DNA from: Caballeronia concitans
GTDB lineage: Bacteria > Pseudomonadota > Gammaproteobacteria > Burkholderiales > Burkholderiaceae
Direction: 5' to 3'
DNA length: 64,000 nt
NCBI RefSeq assembly: GCF_001544615.1
Contig: NZ_FCNV02000004.1
Coordinates: 186,001-250,000 of the forward strand
This document shows, one piece after another, positions 1 through 7,285 of this stretch. The notes under the pieces are model-generated. The model searched no databases. It worked only from the letters and a program-made list of their open reading frames with translations, and was not told the origin of the DNA. The first letter of the stretch is position 1, and each line of letters begins with the position of its first letter. The position numbers and the translations under genes were made by a program.

Positions 1-215
1 CCATCGGCGGATTTCGAGCCGACCTTCCAGCCGCCGATCGCGCGGCTGTCGCTACTGTCGGCGCCGAGTGCGCGCAGCGTCGCTTCCTGCGTCGCGTAGG
101 CATCGTCGGCGCTCGCCGGACGAGCGGTCTCGGGCAAGTCGTCCAGCTTCGCGCGATGCCCGCGCGCCTCGGCAAAGAGACGCGCGAGCGCCGCTACATC
201 GAACGCCGCGCTCAT
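1..215 (-). CDS. 2-keto-4-pentenoate hydratase / fumarylacetoacetate hydrolase-family protein (partial)
   Basis: Only the first 71 residues lie in the window; the gene runs off the left edge on the minus strand. The N-terminus is mostly helical and leads to a GGWKVG motif, the start of the conserved core in MhpD-type 2-hydroxypentadienoate hydratases and related decarboxylases. The ATG overlaps the stop codon of the upstream aminotransferase gene by 4 bp (ATGA), so the two are almost certainly co-transcribed and translationally coupled. The family acts on 2-keto-enoic acids in aromatic or amino-acid degradation; the substrate cannot be told from this fragment. Confidence 0.75.
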   Translation of the reverse strand, partial: MSAAFDVAALARLFAEARGHRAKLDDLPETARPASADDAYATQEATLRALGADSSDSRAIGGWKVGSKSAD

Positions 216-1432
216 GCCGCGACCTTCAGTTCGGGCTTGGCGACGTGCTTCGTCAGATAGTCCATCGCGGCCGTGACGCCGCTGCCCTGCAACGGAATGT
301 GCGCGAGCTTGAGGCCCATTTCGCAGCCGCAAAGCGCGGCCATCAGCGTGAGATCGTTGCAATCGCCGAGATGTCCGATGCGGAACATGCGGCCCTTCGC
401 CTTGCCGAGCCCCGTGCCGAGCGACAGATCGAAATGTTCGTAGATGAGCTTGCGCACCGAATCGGCATCGACGCCTTCGGGCGTCATCACGCCCGTGAGC
501 ACCGGCGAATACACGGACGGGTCCGCGCACTGGATCTCCAGACCCCACGCCGTCACGGCCGCGCGGCAGGCAGCCGCGAGCCGCTGATGCCGTGCGAACA
601 CGTTGTCGAGCCCTTCGCCGAGAATCATGTCGAGCGCTTCAGCCAGGCCGTACAGCAGATTCGTGTTCGGCGTGTAGGGCCAGTAGCCCTGCTTGTTCAT
701 CTCGATGATCTCTTTCCAGTCCCAGAACGCGCGCGGCAGCTTCGCCTGCTTCGACGCTTCGATCGCCTTCTGCGACACCGCATTGAAGCTGATCCCCGGC
801 GGCAGCATGAGGCCCTTCTGCGAGCCTGAAACGGTCACGTCGACACCCCACTCGTCGTGGCGATAGTCGGCGGATGCGAGACCCGAGATGGTATCGACGA
901 GCAGCAACGCAGGATGACCCGCTGCATCGATCGCGCGGCGCACGGCGGCGATGTCGGACGTGACGCCCGTCGAAGTCTCGTTATGCACGACGCAAACGGC
1001 CTTGATCGTGTGCTGCGTATCGTCGCGCAGGCGCTTTTCGATCATGTCCGGCTGCACACCGCGACGCCATCCTTCGATGCCCGGCAAGCCGAGGAACTCC
1101 GGCTTGAGTCCCAGGTTCTCGGCCATCTTCTTCCATAGCGTCGCGAAGTGACCGGTTTCGTACATGAGGACGGTATGGCCGGGGCTGAGCGTGTTGGACA
1201 GCGCGGCTTCCCATGCACCCGTGCCCGATGCCGGATAGATCACGACCGGCTGCGTCGTCTTGAAGATCTTCTTGATTCCATCGAGCACCTTCAGCCCCAG
1301 CGCGCCGAACTCCGGGCCACGATGGTCGATGGTCGGATAGCTCATTGCACGCAGTATGCGATCGGGCACCGGGCTAGGGCCGGGAATGCCCAGGAAGTGA
1401 CGGCCAGCGGGATGGAAATCGAGCTTCAGCAT
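212..1432 (-). CDS. Class V aminotransferase (serine/alanine-glyoxylate type)
   Basis: A PLP-dependent aminotransferase of about 406 residues. The N-terminal GIPGPSPVPDRILRAM resembles the start of serine-glyoxylate aminotransferases, followed by YPASGTGAWEAA (cofactor phosphate region), VDTISGLAS (Asp contacting the pyridine ring) and SGSQKGLMLPPG, whose Lys should form the Schiff base. An in-frame extension of 12 residues upstream exists, but the ATG at 1432 is preceded by an AAGGA ribosome site and is preferred. It is the first gene of an operon with the hydratase-family gene, overlapping it by 4 bp, and is divergent from a GntR regulator. The amino donor and acceptor are inferred from the family only. 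Confidence 0.87.
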   Translation of the reverse strand: MLKLDFHPAGRHFLGIPGPSPVPDRILRAMSYPTIDHRGPEFGALGLKVLDGIKKIFKTTQPVVIYPASGTGAWEAALSNTLSPGHTVLMYETGHFATLWKKMAENLGLKPEFLGLPGIEGWRRGVQPDMIEKRLRDDTQHTIKAVCVVHNETSTGVTSDIAAVRRAIDAAGHPALLLVDTISGLASADYRHDEWGVDVTVSGSQKGLMLPPGISFNAVSQKAIEASKQAKLPRAFWDWKEIIEMNKQGYWPYTPNTNLLYGLAEALDMILGEGLDNVFARHQRLAAACRAAVTAWGLEIQCADPSVYSPVLTGVMTPEGVDADSVRKLIYEHFDLSLGTGLGKAKGRMFRIGHLGDCNDLTLMAALCGCEMGLKLAHIPLQGSGVTAAMDYLTKHVAKPELKVAA

Positions 1433-1455
1433 GGGTGCGCATCCTTTTAAATTGA

Positions 1456-1471
1456 ATTTTGCATGCAAAAT
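1456..1471. promoter_or_regulatory. 16-bp perfect palindrome, candidate operator
   Basis: The sequence ATTTTGCATGCAAAAT is a perfect 16-bp inverted repeat 24 bp upstream of the aminotransferase start, in the gap shared with the divergent GntR-family gene. Its size and symmetry suit a dimeric GntR/FCD repressor, so it may be that regulator's operator. However, TTTTGCATGC recurs in unrelated intergenic regions of the window (3557, 4969, 16103), so it may instead belong to a dispersed repeat. Confidence 0.5.
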
Positions 1472-1595
1472 ACTCTAACGCAGTGTTTCGGCCGAGCAAA
1501 GGATTTATTAGGCCGAATGGCCTAGGGATAACCCGTTGGCGGTTTTTTCCGCTTTCCTTGAGCTAAAATTGCCGAAACGAATTTCGAGGTATTGA

Positions 1596-2339
1596 ATGCA
1601 AAATCCCGACATCCCGGAATCGCGCCTGTCGCCGGCGCTGCTCCCCAAGCTGGAACGTCTCCGCCTGCACGACACGGTGGTGGACAATCTGCGCACGTTC
1701 ATCGTCGAGGGGACGCTCGCGCCCGGCGTCAAGCTGAACGAGCGCAAGCTGTGCGAAACGCTCGGCATCTCGCGCACGCCGTTGCGCGAAGCGTTGAAGG
1801 TGCTGGCGGCCGAAGGGCTGATCGAGATCGCGCCGAACCGGGGCGCGTCGGTATCGCAGATGAGCGACCTCGAGATCCGCGAGATGTTCGAACTGATGAG
1901 CGGCCTCGAAGCGTTCTCCGGCGAGTTGGCGTGCGAGCGCATCACGCCCGCCGAGATCGACGAGATCAAGTCGCTGCACGAAGCGATGATCGCTTGCCGC
2001 GCGAACAACGATCTTTCGGGGTACTACGCGCGCAATCGCGCCATCCACGACAAAATCAACGAAGCGGCGCGCAATACCGCCTTGCGGCAGACGTACACGT
2101 CGATCAATCGCCGTTTGCAGGCGCTGCGCTTCCGTTCGAATTTTCAGACGCCGAAGTGGGACAGCGCCATACGCGAACACGAAGAGATGATCGCGGCGCT
2201 CGAGACACGCGATGGTCCGCGCATGGCCGCGATTCTGCGCCGGCATTTGCTGAGCAAGCGCGATGCGGTGCTCGCGGAGCGCACGCTGACGACGGTGAAG
2301 CCCGCCGCCGTCACGAAGCGTGGGACTAAAGAGGCATAG
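1596..2339 (+). CDS. GntR-family transcriptional regulator, FCD domain
   Basis: A 247-residue regulator. Residues about 25-90 form the winged helix (VVDNLRTFIVEGTLAPG, LCETLGISRTPLREALKVL, then LIEIAPNRGASVS), the typical FadR/GntR pattern. Residues about 95-230 form the all-helical FCD ligand-binding domain, with the acidic and histidine positions (RNRAIHDKI; IREHEEMIAALE) that usually bind a metal and a carboxylate effector. It is divergent from the aminotransferase-hydratase operon and probably represses it in response to an organic acid intermediate. The upstream gap carries a perfect palindrome at 1456-1471. Confidence 0.9.
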   Translation: MQNPDIPESRLSPALLPKLERLRLHDTVVDNLRTFIVEGTLAPGVKLNERKLCETLGISRTPLREALKVLAAEGLIEIAPNRGASVSQMSDLEIREMFELMSGLEAFSGELACERITPAEIDEIKSLHEAMIACRANNDLSGYYARNRAIHDKINEAARNTALRQTYTSINRRLQALRFRSNFQTPKWDSAIREHEEMIAALETRDGPRMAAILRRHLLSKRDAVLAERTLTTVKPAAVTKRGTKEA

Positions 2340-2373
2340 ATCGTGAACCGTGCGGCATCTCGCTGCCGTTTCT

Positions 2374-2499
2374 TCAGCCGCGCGAAACCAGCGCGGCGAC
2401 GTGACCGCTCTCATGCGGGACATGGCGCGTGACGGGTGCGACGAAAGCGAGCGCAGCCGTGATAACGATGGCGATGACACTGATAGTGATGGCATTCAT
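2374..2499 (-). CDS. 41-residue single-pass membrane protein
   Basis: A small reading frame starting MNAITISVIAIVITAALAFV, a single hydrophobic segment of about 18 residues followed by a short tail with His and Arg (RHVPHESGHVAALVSRG). The ATG at 2499 has a strong GGAGG Shine-Dalgarno 6 bp upstream, the main reason to call it real. An in-frame extension to 2604 lacks such a site. It is flanked by the GntR regulator and the divergent glycosylase gene. I do not recognise the family; it may be a small inner-membrane or stress-related peptide. Confidence 0.55.
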   Translation of the reverse strand: MNAITISVIAIVITAALAFVAPVTRHVPHESGHVAALVSRG

Positions 2500-2623
2500 G
2501 TTGACCTCCGTTTCGATGAAGCCATTGTCGTCGCGCAGAGTTAGCTGGAAATGAGCCGGGCTGCGGTGCGATCGCGTTCGCGCCACCGAGAGTAACATCG
2601 GCATTCTTTATTCCGCATTCAGA

Positions 2624-3556
2624 ATGCAATCGATGCACTCGACGTACGCGACCACGGCTACAACGCTCGAACTCCCCTTCAAACGTCCCTTCGACTGGAC
2701 GCGCCTCATCGCCTTCATCGGCGGGAGGGCGTCGGCGGGCGTGGAGTCCGTGGAAGGCGGCGTGTATCGACGTGCGATCGAATGGCGCGGCGACGACGGC
2801 ATCGTCGAAGTGCGGCCACATGAACGCAAGCATCGCCTCATCGTGACCGTTCAAGGCGATGCGGCTCGCCACGCCGACGAACTCGCCGCCCCGCTTTCAC
2901 GAATGTTCGACGTGCATGCAGATCCTCACGCCATCTCGCAATGCCTCTCGCGCGACCCGATGCTCGCGCCGCTCGTCGAGGCCGCGCCCGGACTGCGCGT
3001 GCCGGGCGCGTGGTCCGGCTTCGAACTCGTCGTGCGGACGATCGTCGGGCAGCAGGTGAGCGTGAAAGGCGCATCGACGATCATGGGACGCATCGTGCAG
3101 CGCGCCGGGCGGCGCATCGACGGTCATGCGCACGAAGGCACGGCCTGGCGCTTTCCGACGCCATCCGAACTCGCAGCGGCAGACCTCGAAAAGATCGGCA
3201 TGCCGGGCAAACGCATCGAGACTGTGCAGCGTTTCGCGCATGCGGTGGCGACGGGCGCCCTGCCGATCGACACGCCCGGCGCGGACCCTGAGCACGTGAA
3301 ATGCGAACTGCTCGCGATGCCGGGCATCGGACCGTGGACGGTCGGCTATGTCGCGATGCGCGCCTTGCGCGACCCCGACGCATGGCCCGATGCCGATCTC
3401 GTGCTGATGCAGGCCATCGCTGGACGCGAGCCGTCACTCATGAAACCGGCCCAGCGGCGCGCGTACACCGAACGCTGGCGTCCGTGGCGCGCTTATGCGG
3501 CAATGCACTTGTGGAACGGCGTGGCGGCCGAGACCGGACTCGCACGAGGCGGTTGA
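2624..3556 (+). CDS. DNA-3-methyladenine glycosylase II (AlkA-like)
   Basis: A 310-residue base-excision DNA glycosylase. An N-terminal AlkA-type domain (about 1-110) precedes the helix-hairpin-helix fold: FELVVRTIVGQQVSVKGA at about 133-150, then the hairpin LLAMPGIGPWTVGYVAMRAL at 229-248 and the catalytic aspartate expected in WPDADL (Asp258). The C-terminal RWRPWRAYAAMHLW matches the end of AlkA proteins. It should remove alkylated purines such as 3-methyladenine. No Ada domain is fused or adjacent. The start could also be the Met three codons later. It is divergent from the 41-residue membrane protein. Confidence 0.92.
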   Translation: MQSMHSTYATTATTLELPFKRPFDWTRLIAFIGGRASAGVESVEGGVYRRAIEWRGDDGIVEVRPHERKHRLIVTVQGDAARHADELAAPLSRMFDVHADPHAISQCLSRDPMLAPLVEAAPGLRVPGAWSGFELVVRTIVGQQVSVKGASTIMGRIVQRAGRRIDGHAHEGTAWRFPTPSELAAADLEKIGMPGKRIETVQRFAHAVATGALPIDTPGADPEHVKCELLAMPGIGPWTVGYVAMRALRDPDAWPDADLVLMQAIAGREPSLMKPAQRRAYTERWRPWRAYAAMHLWNGVAAETGLARGG

Positions 3557-3588
3557 ATTTTGCATGCGGTCGATTGCATGCAGCATGC
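3556..3588. repeat. GCATGC-rich dispersed intergenic repeat, copy A
   Basis: Directly after the glycosylase stop codon, three GCATGC cores occur in 27 bp (3562-3567, 3576-3581, 3583-3588), preceded by AATTTT and with CGATT before the second core. The same arrangement recurs near 13401-13430 and 16102-16136, so this looks like one copy of a dispersed element. Confidence 0.6.
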
Positions 3589-3686
3589 CGAATCACAGGA
3601 AATGGGCTAGTCTGGGCTGAGATGCGGTCCTCGCCCCTCGCCTTCGCGCACAGATTGCAGCGGCTCCGTTTGCAAAGGAGACTCCT

Positions 3687-4133
3687 ATGACCGATGTACC
3701 GAGCGACAAGTGGCAATACCAGGTCCGCATTCGCCTAAGCCCCCGATACGCGGACCTCGCGCGCAAAGATCCGTCCAACGCGGAACTATCATCAATCAAC
3801 ACGCTGCTCGTCAAATACCAAGCCTCGTTGAACTGCCAGTTCGATGCATTCGCCGACTACGTCGCGCAAGCCGAACGAGAAGGCACGGAGCATTACCCGC
3901 TGTACCGATGGACACGCGAGACCATCGAAGATCCCGTCAAAAAGGCAAAGTATCTGGAGGCGTTCACGCTATACGTGCATGACGATGAGGTCTACGACAA
4001 GGCCATCGCCGACGCGCTCGAAACCGACCTCCACGGACTCGCGCGCCATTGGAACGGGGCCATCACCGACATTCGCAAGTTCGATACGAACCCCGCGCAT
4101 AACCCGCAGCCGCCGTCCTACGACAAGCGCTGA
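3687..4133 (+). CDS. Conserved hypothetical protein, 148 residues
   Basis: A soluble acidic protein without signal peptide or membrane segment. The ATG is preceded by AAAGGAGA at good spacing, supporting it as a real gene. The sequence is mostly helical with aromatic-rich stretches (NCQFDAFADYVAQAE, EHYPLYRWTRETIEDP, FTLYVHDDEVYDKA) and a Pro/Asn-rich tail. I do not recognise the family. It stands alone between the glycosylase gene and a TetR regulator; the 12-bp gap before that regulator's longest possible frame leaves weak support for co-transcription. Confidence 0.6.
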   Translation: MTDVPSDKWQYQVRIRLSPRYADLARKDPSNAELSSINTLLVKYQASLNCQFDAFADYVAQAEREGTEHYPLYRWTRETIEDPVKKAKYLEAFTLYVHDDEVYDKAIADALETDLHGLARHWNGAITDIRKFDTNPAHNPQPPSYDKR

Positions 4134-4172
4134 AGTGCGTATGGTTGACGGTGCGGGCATCGCAAGATAAGG

Positions 4173-4192
4173 TCTTGGTCAACCAACCAAGA
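4173..4192. promoter_or_regulatory. 7-6-7 inverted repeat, candidate TetR operator
   Basis: TCTTGGT and ACCAAGA form perfect 7-bp arms around a 6-bp centre (CAACCA), ending 22 bp before the GTG proposed as the start of the TetR-family gene. The position and symmetry suit autoregulation by that protein. The dyad would lie inside the coding region if translation began at 4145, which favours the downstream start. Confidence 0.6.
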
Positions 4193-4213
4193 TCACGATG
4201 CGAGGCAGCCAGC

Positions 4214-4780
4214 GTGCAGGATCGTCGACAAACCATTCTCGAGGCCGCCCTCGCCACCCTGCGCGAAGAAGGCTATTCGGGCTTCACGCAGCCGCGCGTC
4301 GCCAAACGCGCGGGCGTGCGGCAAAGCCACCTCACTTACTATTTCCCCACGCGTCTCGAACTGATCGAAGCGGTCGCGCGCGCCGCCGTCAACGGTCAGC
4401 TCGACGCACTCGACGCCTTCGCGGGAGAGACGTCGCCGAAGGTCACGGCGGCGTCCATTGCCAACGTCGCCATGCGGCACGAGAACACACGCGTGCTGAT
4501 GGCGCTCGCGCAGGCTTCCGACGAAGAGCCTTCGATACGCAGCCTGTTTCGCGAGTTCGCGGATGCCATCGCTCTGCGCATCACACGCATGCTCGAATCG
4601 ATGGGACTCGCCGTGAGCAAGGAGCACGTCGCGATGATTCATGCGCTCGTCGTGGGACTCGCGGTGGTCGAACTCGCGGTCGGACGCAGTGACGGCAAGC
4701 GGCGTGCGAGCGCGGCCATCGAAGCCCTTTTCGCGATGCTGCCGCGCACCGGCGAGCGCACCGTTCAACCCTCGCGCTAA
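4214..4780 (+). CDS. TetR-family transcriptional regulator
   Basis: A 188-residue repressor from GTG at 4214. The helix-turn-helix occupies about residues 4-50 (RRQTILEAALATLREEGY, then RVAKRAGVRQSHLTYYFPTR). The rest is the all-helical ligand-binding domain with no recognisable effector motif. The frame extends upstream to 4145, but that would place the dyad at 4173-4192 and a non-conserved N-terminus inside the gene, so the GTG is chosen. No enzyme or pump is adjacent in the same operon, so the target beyond itself is unknown. Confidence 0.85.
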   Translation: MQDRRQTILEAALATLREEGYSGFTQPRVAKRAGVRQSHLTYYFPTRLELIEAVARAAVNGQLDALDAFAGETSPKVTAASIANVAMRHENTRVLMALAQASDEEPSIRSLFREFADAIALRITRMLESMGLAVSKEHVAMIHALVVGLAVVELAVGRSDGKRRASAAIEALFAMLPRTGERTVQPSR

Positions 4781-4952
4781 ATTGCATCGTTGCCGCGATT
4801 GCATCTTGCGTTTTGCATATCGCATTCGATTGCACCGTCAGCGTGACATCGCGTGAAACAAGTCTGAGCGAGACTCTGCGAAAGCCTTCTCCTATAGTGA
4901 GCACGTCGCCACACACAACGCCACGTGGCCCACGCACCGAGAGGACGCTTCC

Positions 4953-5771
4953 GTGAACGACAGATCGAATTTTGCATGCAAGCTTGTTTCATCCGCTGCG
5001 AAGACGGGACTGCGCCGGACGCTGATCGTCGTCAGTGCCGCGGCGCTCGCGCTGTCGAGCGGTTCAGCCTTCGCGGGCTGGGGGCGCGGCGGCACTGCTT
5101 ATACCGGGCGTGGCGAATATAACGGCGCACATTTCGGCTCGTGCGGCGGCGGGAGCTGCTCCCACGCGGGCGGCGTGATGAACCCGTGGGGCGGCGTCGC
5201 GACGAACTCAGGCACGGTCACGCGCACCGCGCCGGGCCAGTTTTCGAACGCCGGCACCGCGTACGGCCCCAACGGACGCTCGATGCAGCACGCGGGCGAC
5301 ACGAGTTGCGCGGGCGGATCGTGCTCGCACACCGGCAGCATGACCGGCCCCAACGGCAACACCGCAACCGGCGCGGACACCGTCACGCGCAGCGCGCCGG
5401 GTCAGTTTTCGTCCTCCGGCTCCGTGACCGGGCCGTACGGGAACACCTCGACGCACAGTGCATCCACCAACTGCGCCGGTTACACGTGCAACCGCTACGG
5501 CACGGTCAACACAGCCAGCGGCGGCACCGTCGCGCATTCTGGCAGTGCGACGAGCGTCGCGCCGGGCGTCGTCGTGACCTCGGGCACCGCCGTCGCGACG
5601 ACCGGTTCGCATGGCACGACGGTGATCGCGGGCAGCGCCACGACGTCGAGCGCGGTGGTCGTGATGCCGCCGCCACCCGCCACCGTATATGTCGCGCCCG
5701 CGCCGGCGCCCGCCGTATGGGTTCCCGGCCACTGGGCCGGCGCCGTCTGGATTCCGGCGCACTGGGCCTGA
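4953..5771 (+). CDS. Secreted Gly/Ser/Thr-rich repeat protein with paired cysteines
   Basis: A 272-residue exported protein. A long n-region leads to a hydrophobic core (LIVVSAAALALSSGSAFAG), with cleavage likely after AFA near residue 41. The mature part has degenerate repeats: CGGGSCSHAG and CAGGSCSHTG, TVTRTAPGQFSNAG and TVTRSAPGQFSSSG, then NCAGYTCNRYG, giving three Cys-x4-Cys pairs. The C-terminus ends with VWVPGHWAGAVWIPAHWA, a doubled W-x-P-x-H-W motif found in many proteobacterial envelope proteins. The start is GTG after GAGAGGA. Function unknown; cell-surface or metal-binding roles are conceivable. Confidence 0.8.
   Translation: MNDRSNFACKLVSSAAKTGLRRTLIVVSAAALALSSGSAFAGWGRGGTAYTGRGEYNGAHFGSCGGGSCSHAGGVMNPWGGVATNSGTVTRTAPGQFSNAGTAYGPNGRSMQHAGDTSCAGGSCSHTGSMTGPNGNTATGADTVTRSAPGQFSSSGSVTGPYGNTSTHSASTNCAGYTCNRYGTVNTASGGTVAHSGSATSVAPGVVVTSGTAVATTGSHGTTVIAGSATTSSAVVVMPPPPATVYVAPAPAPAVWVPGHWAGAVWIPAHWA
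4968..4981. repeat. TTTTGCATGC motif inside the 5' end of a gene
   Basis: AATTTTGCATGCAA lies 15 bp inside the proposed reading frame of the secreted repeat protein. It matches 13 of the 16 bases of the palindrome at 1456-1471. Its presence in a poorly conserved signal-peptide n-region may mean the motif was tolerated or acquired there. Confidence 0.4.
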
Positions 5772-5917
5772 ATGCAAAATGCCAAAGCGTCGTCGCCGCC
5801 GTAGTCGTTGCCATCGACCCGGCGGCTGGCGCACACTGCGAGTCAACGCCGCCGCCAGGGAAGGCTCGACATGCTCAGTGTCTCGTTCGACGTAGACGGA
5901 TCGAAGGCAATCCGCTC

Positions 5918-7273
5918 ATGACGCGGGATCGCATGCAGCGTCCGCATCTGCCGCAGGATCACGCGAAAGGCGTCCTGCACGACCTCACATGGACGGTCGG
6001 CCCTGTGTTGCTGGCCTTTGCGCTGGCGACCGCGCTCGTCATCTGGCTCGTCGATCCCGCGCCGCCCAAGACCATCACGATGAGCGCCGGCCAGCCCGAC
6101 AGTTCGCTTTATCAAACCGCCCAGGAATACGCAAAGATCCTCGCGCGCAACGGCATCACATTGAAGGTGCTTCCCTCCGATGGCTCCGTGCAGAACCTGG
6201 AACGCCTCCTCGACCCGAAACAGAAGATCGATCTCGCGCTCGTGCAGGGCGGCATCGCGACTAAAGAGCAGGCATCGTCGCTGATGTCGCTCGGCAGCGT
6301 GGCGTACGTGCCTATCGTCGTGTTCTATCGCGGCAAAGGGCTCACGTTGCTGTCTCAGCTGGAAGGCAAACGCATCGCGATCGGGCGCGAAGGCAGCGGC
6401 ACACGCACGCTGTCGCTGAAACTGCTCGAAGCAAACGGCATTACGCCTGGCGGCAGCACGCAGCTTCTTCCAACCGACGGCCTGCAAGCTGCAACGGAAC
6501 TCGTCAGCAACGAAGCGGACGCCGTGTTTCTTAGCGGCGATTCGGCCACGCGCGGGCTCATGTTGCGCCTGCTCAAGGTGCCCGGCATATCGGTGATGGA
6601 CTTCAACGAAGCGAGCGCTTATACGCGGCTCTTTCCGTATCTCGACGATATCGAATTGCCGCCCGGCGTGCTCGATCTGGGCCGCCGCATTCCGCCGGCG
6701 ACCGTGCATCTCATCAGTCCGACGGTTGAGTTGGTTGCGCGCACGAACCTGCATCCCGCGTTATCGGATCTATTGATCGAAGCCGCGCAGGAAGTGCATG
6801 GCACGGCGGGATTGCTGCAGCGCGCGGGTCAGTTTCCGAGTCCCGTCGCGCATGAGTTCCCAATCAGCGAGGACGCGAGCCGCTATTACCGTTCCGGCAA
6901 GAGCTTTCTTTATCGAACGCTGCCGTTCTGGCTCGCGAATATTGCGGATCGCGCGCTCGTGTTGCTGCTGCCCGTCGCGGTGCTTGTTTTTCCAGCGTTG
7001 CGGGTCGTACCCGCGTTATATCGATGGCGCGTGCGCTCGCGTATCTATCGCTATTACGGTGCATTGATTGCAATCGAACGCGGTGCAATGCATATGTCGA
7101 GCGATGAAGAGCGCCGTGCGCTGCTGGTCGAACTCGACCACATCGAAGAATCACTCGATACGCTCAAGCTGCCGCTTGCCTATACCGATGCGCTCTATGT
7201 GCTTCGCGAGCATATCGGCTTCGTGCGTTCGCGATTGAGCGGCTCTGTACGCAGGGAACACAGCACCGTTTAG
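5918..7273 (+). CDS. Membrane-anchored TAXI-family (TRAP solute-receptor-like) protein
   Basis: A 451-residue protein. A transmembrane segment at about 27-46 precedes a periplasmic TAXI-type binding domain (TITMSAGQPDSSLYQTAQEYA; VPIVVFYRGKGL; GKRIAIGREGSGTRTLSLKLL; EADAVFLSGDSA), then a second segment at about 345-368 (ALVLLLPVAVLVFPALRVVP) and a cytoplasmic helical tail of about 80 residues. Classic TAXI receptors are free periplasmic proteins feeding a TRAP permease; this one is anchored at both ends and no permease gene is near. The ligand is unknown. It ends 12 bp before the phospholipase D-like gene, so the pair is likely an operon. Confidence 0.83.
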   Translation: MTRDRMQRPHLPQDHAKGVLHDLTWTVGPVLLAFALATALVIWLVDPAPPKTITMSAGQPDSSLYQTAQEYAKILARNGITLKVLPSDGSVQNLERLLDPKQKIDLALVQGGIATKEQASSLMSLGSVAYVPIVVFYRGKGLTLLSQLEGKRIAIGREGSGTRTLSLKLLEANGITPGGSTQLLPTDGLQAATELVSNEADAVFLSGDSATRGLMLRLLKVPGISVMDFNEASAYTRLFPYLDDIELPPGVLDLGRRIPPATVHLISPTVELVARTNLHPALSDLLIEAAQEVHGTAGLLQRAGQFPSPVAHEFPISEDASRYYRSGKSFLYRTLPFWLANIADRALVLLLPVAVLVFPALRVVPALYRWRVRSRIYRYYGALIAIERGAMHMSSDEERRALLVELDHIEESLDTLKLPLAYTDALYVLREHIGFVRSRLSGSVRREHSTV

Positions 7274-7285
7274 GAGGCGATGCCC

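Noticed and set aside
2624-3556. Loss of the catalytic Asp in the AlkA-like protein
   Set aside because: A first alignment put Ala at the catalytic position. Comparison with other AlkA-type sequences ending in PxxDL shows Asp258 fits the site.
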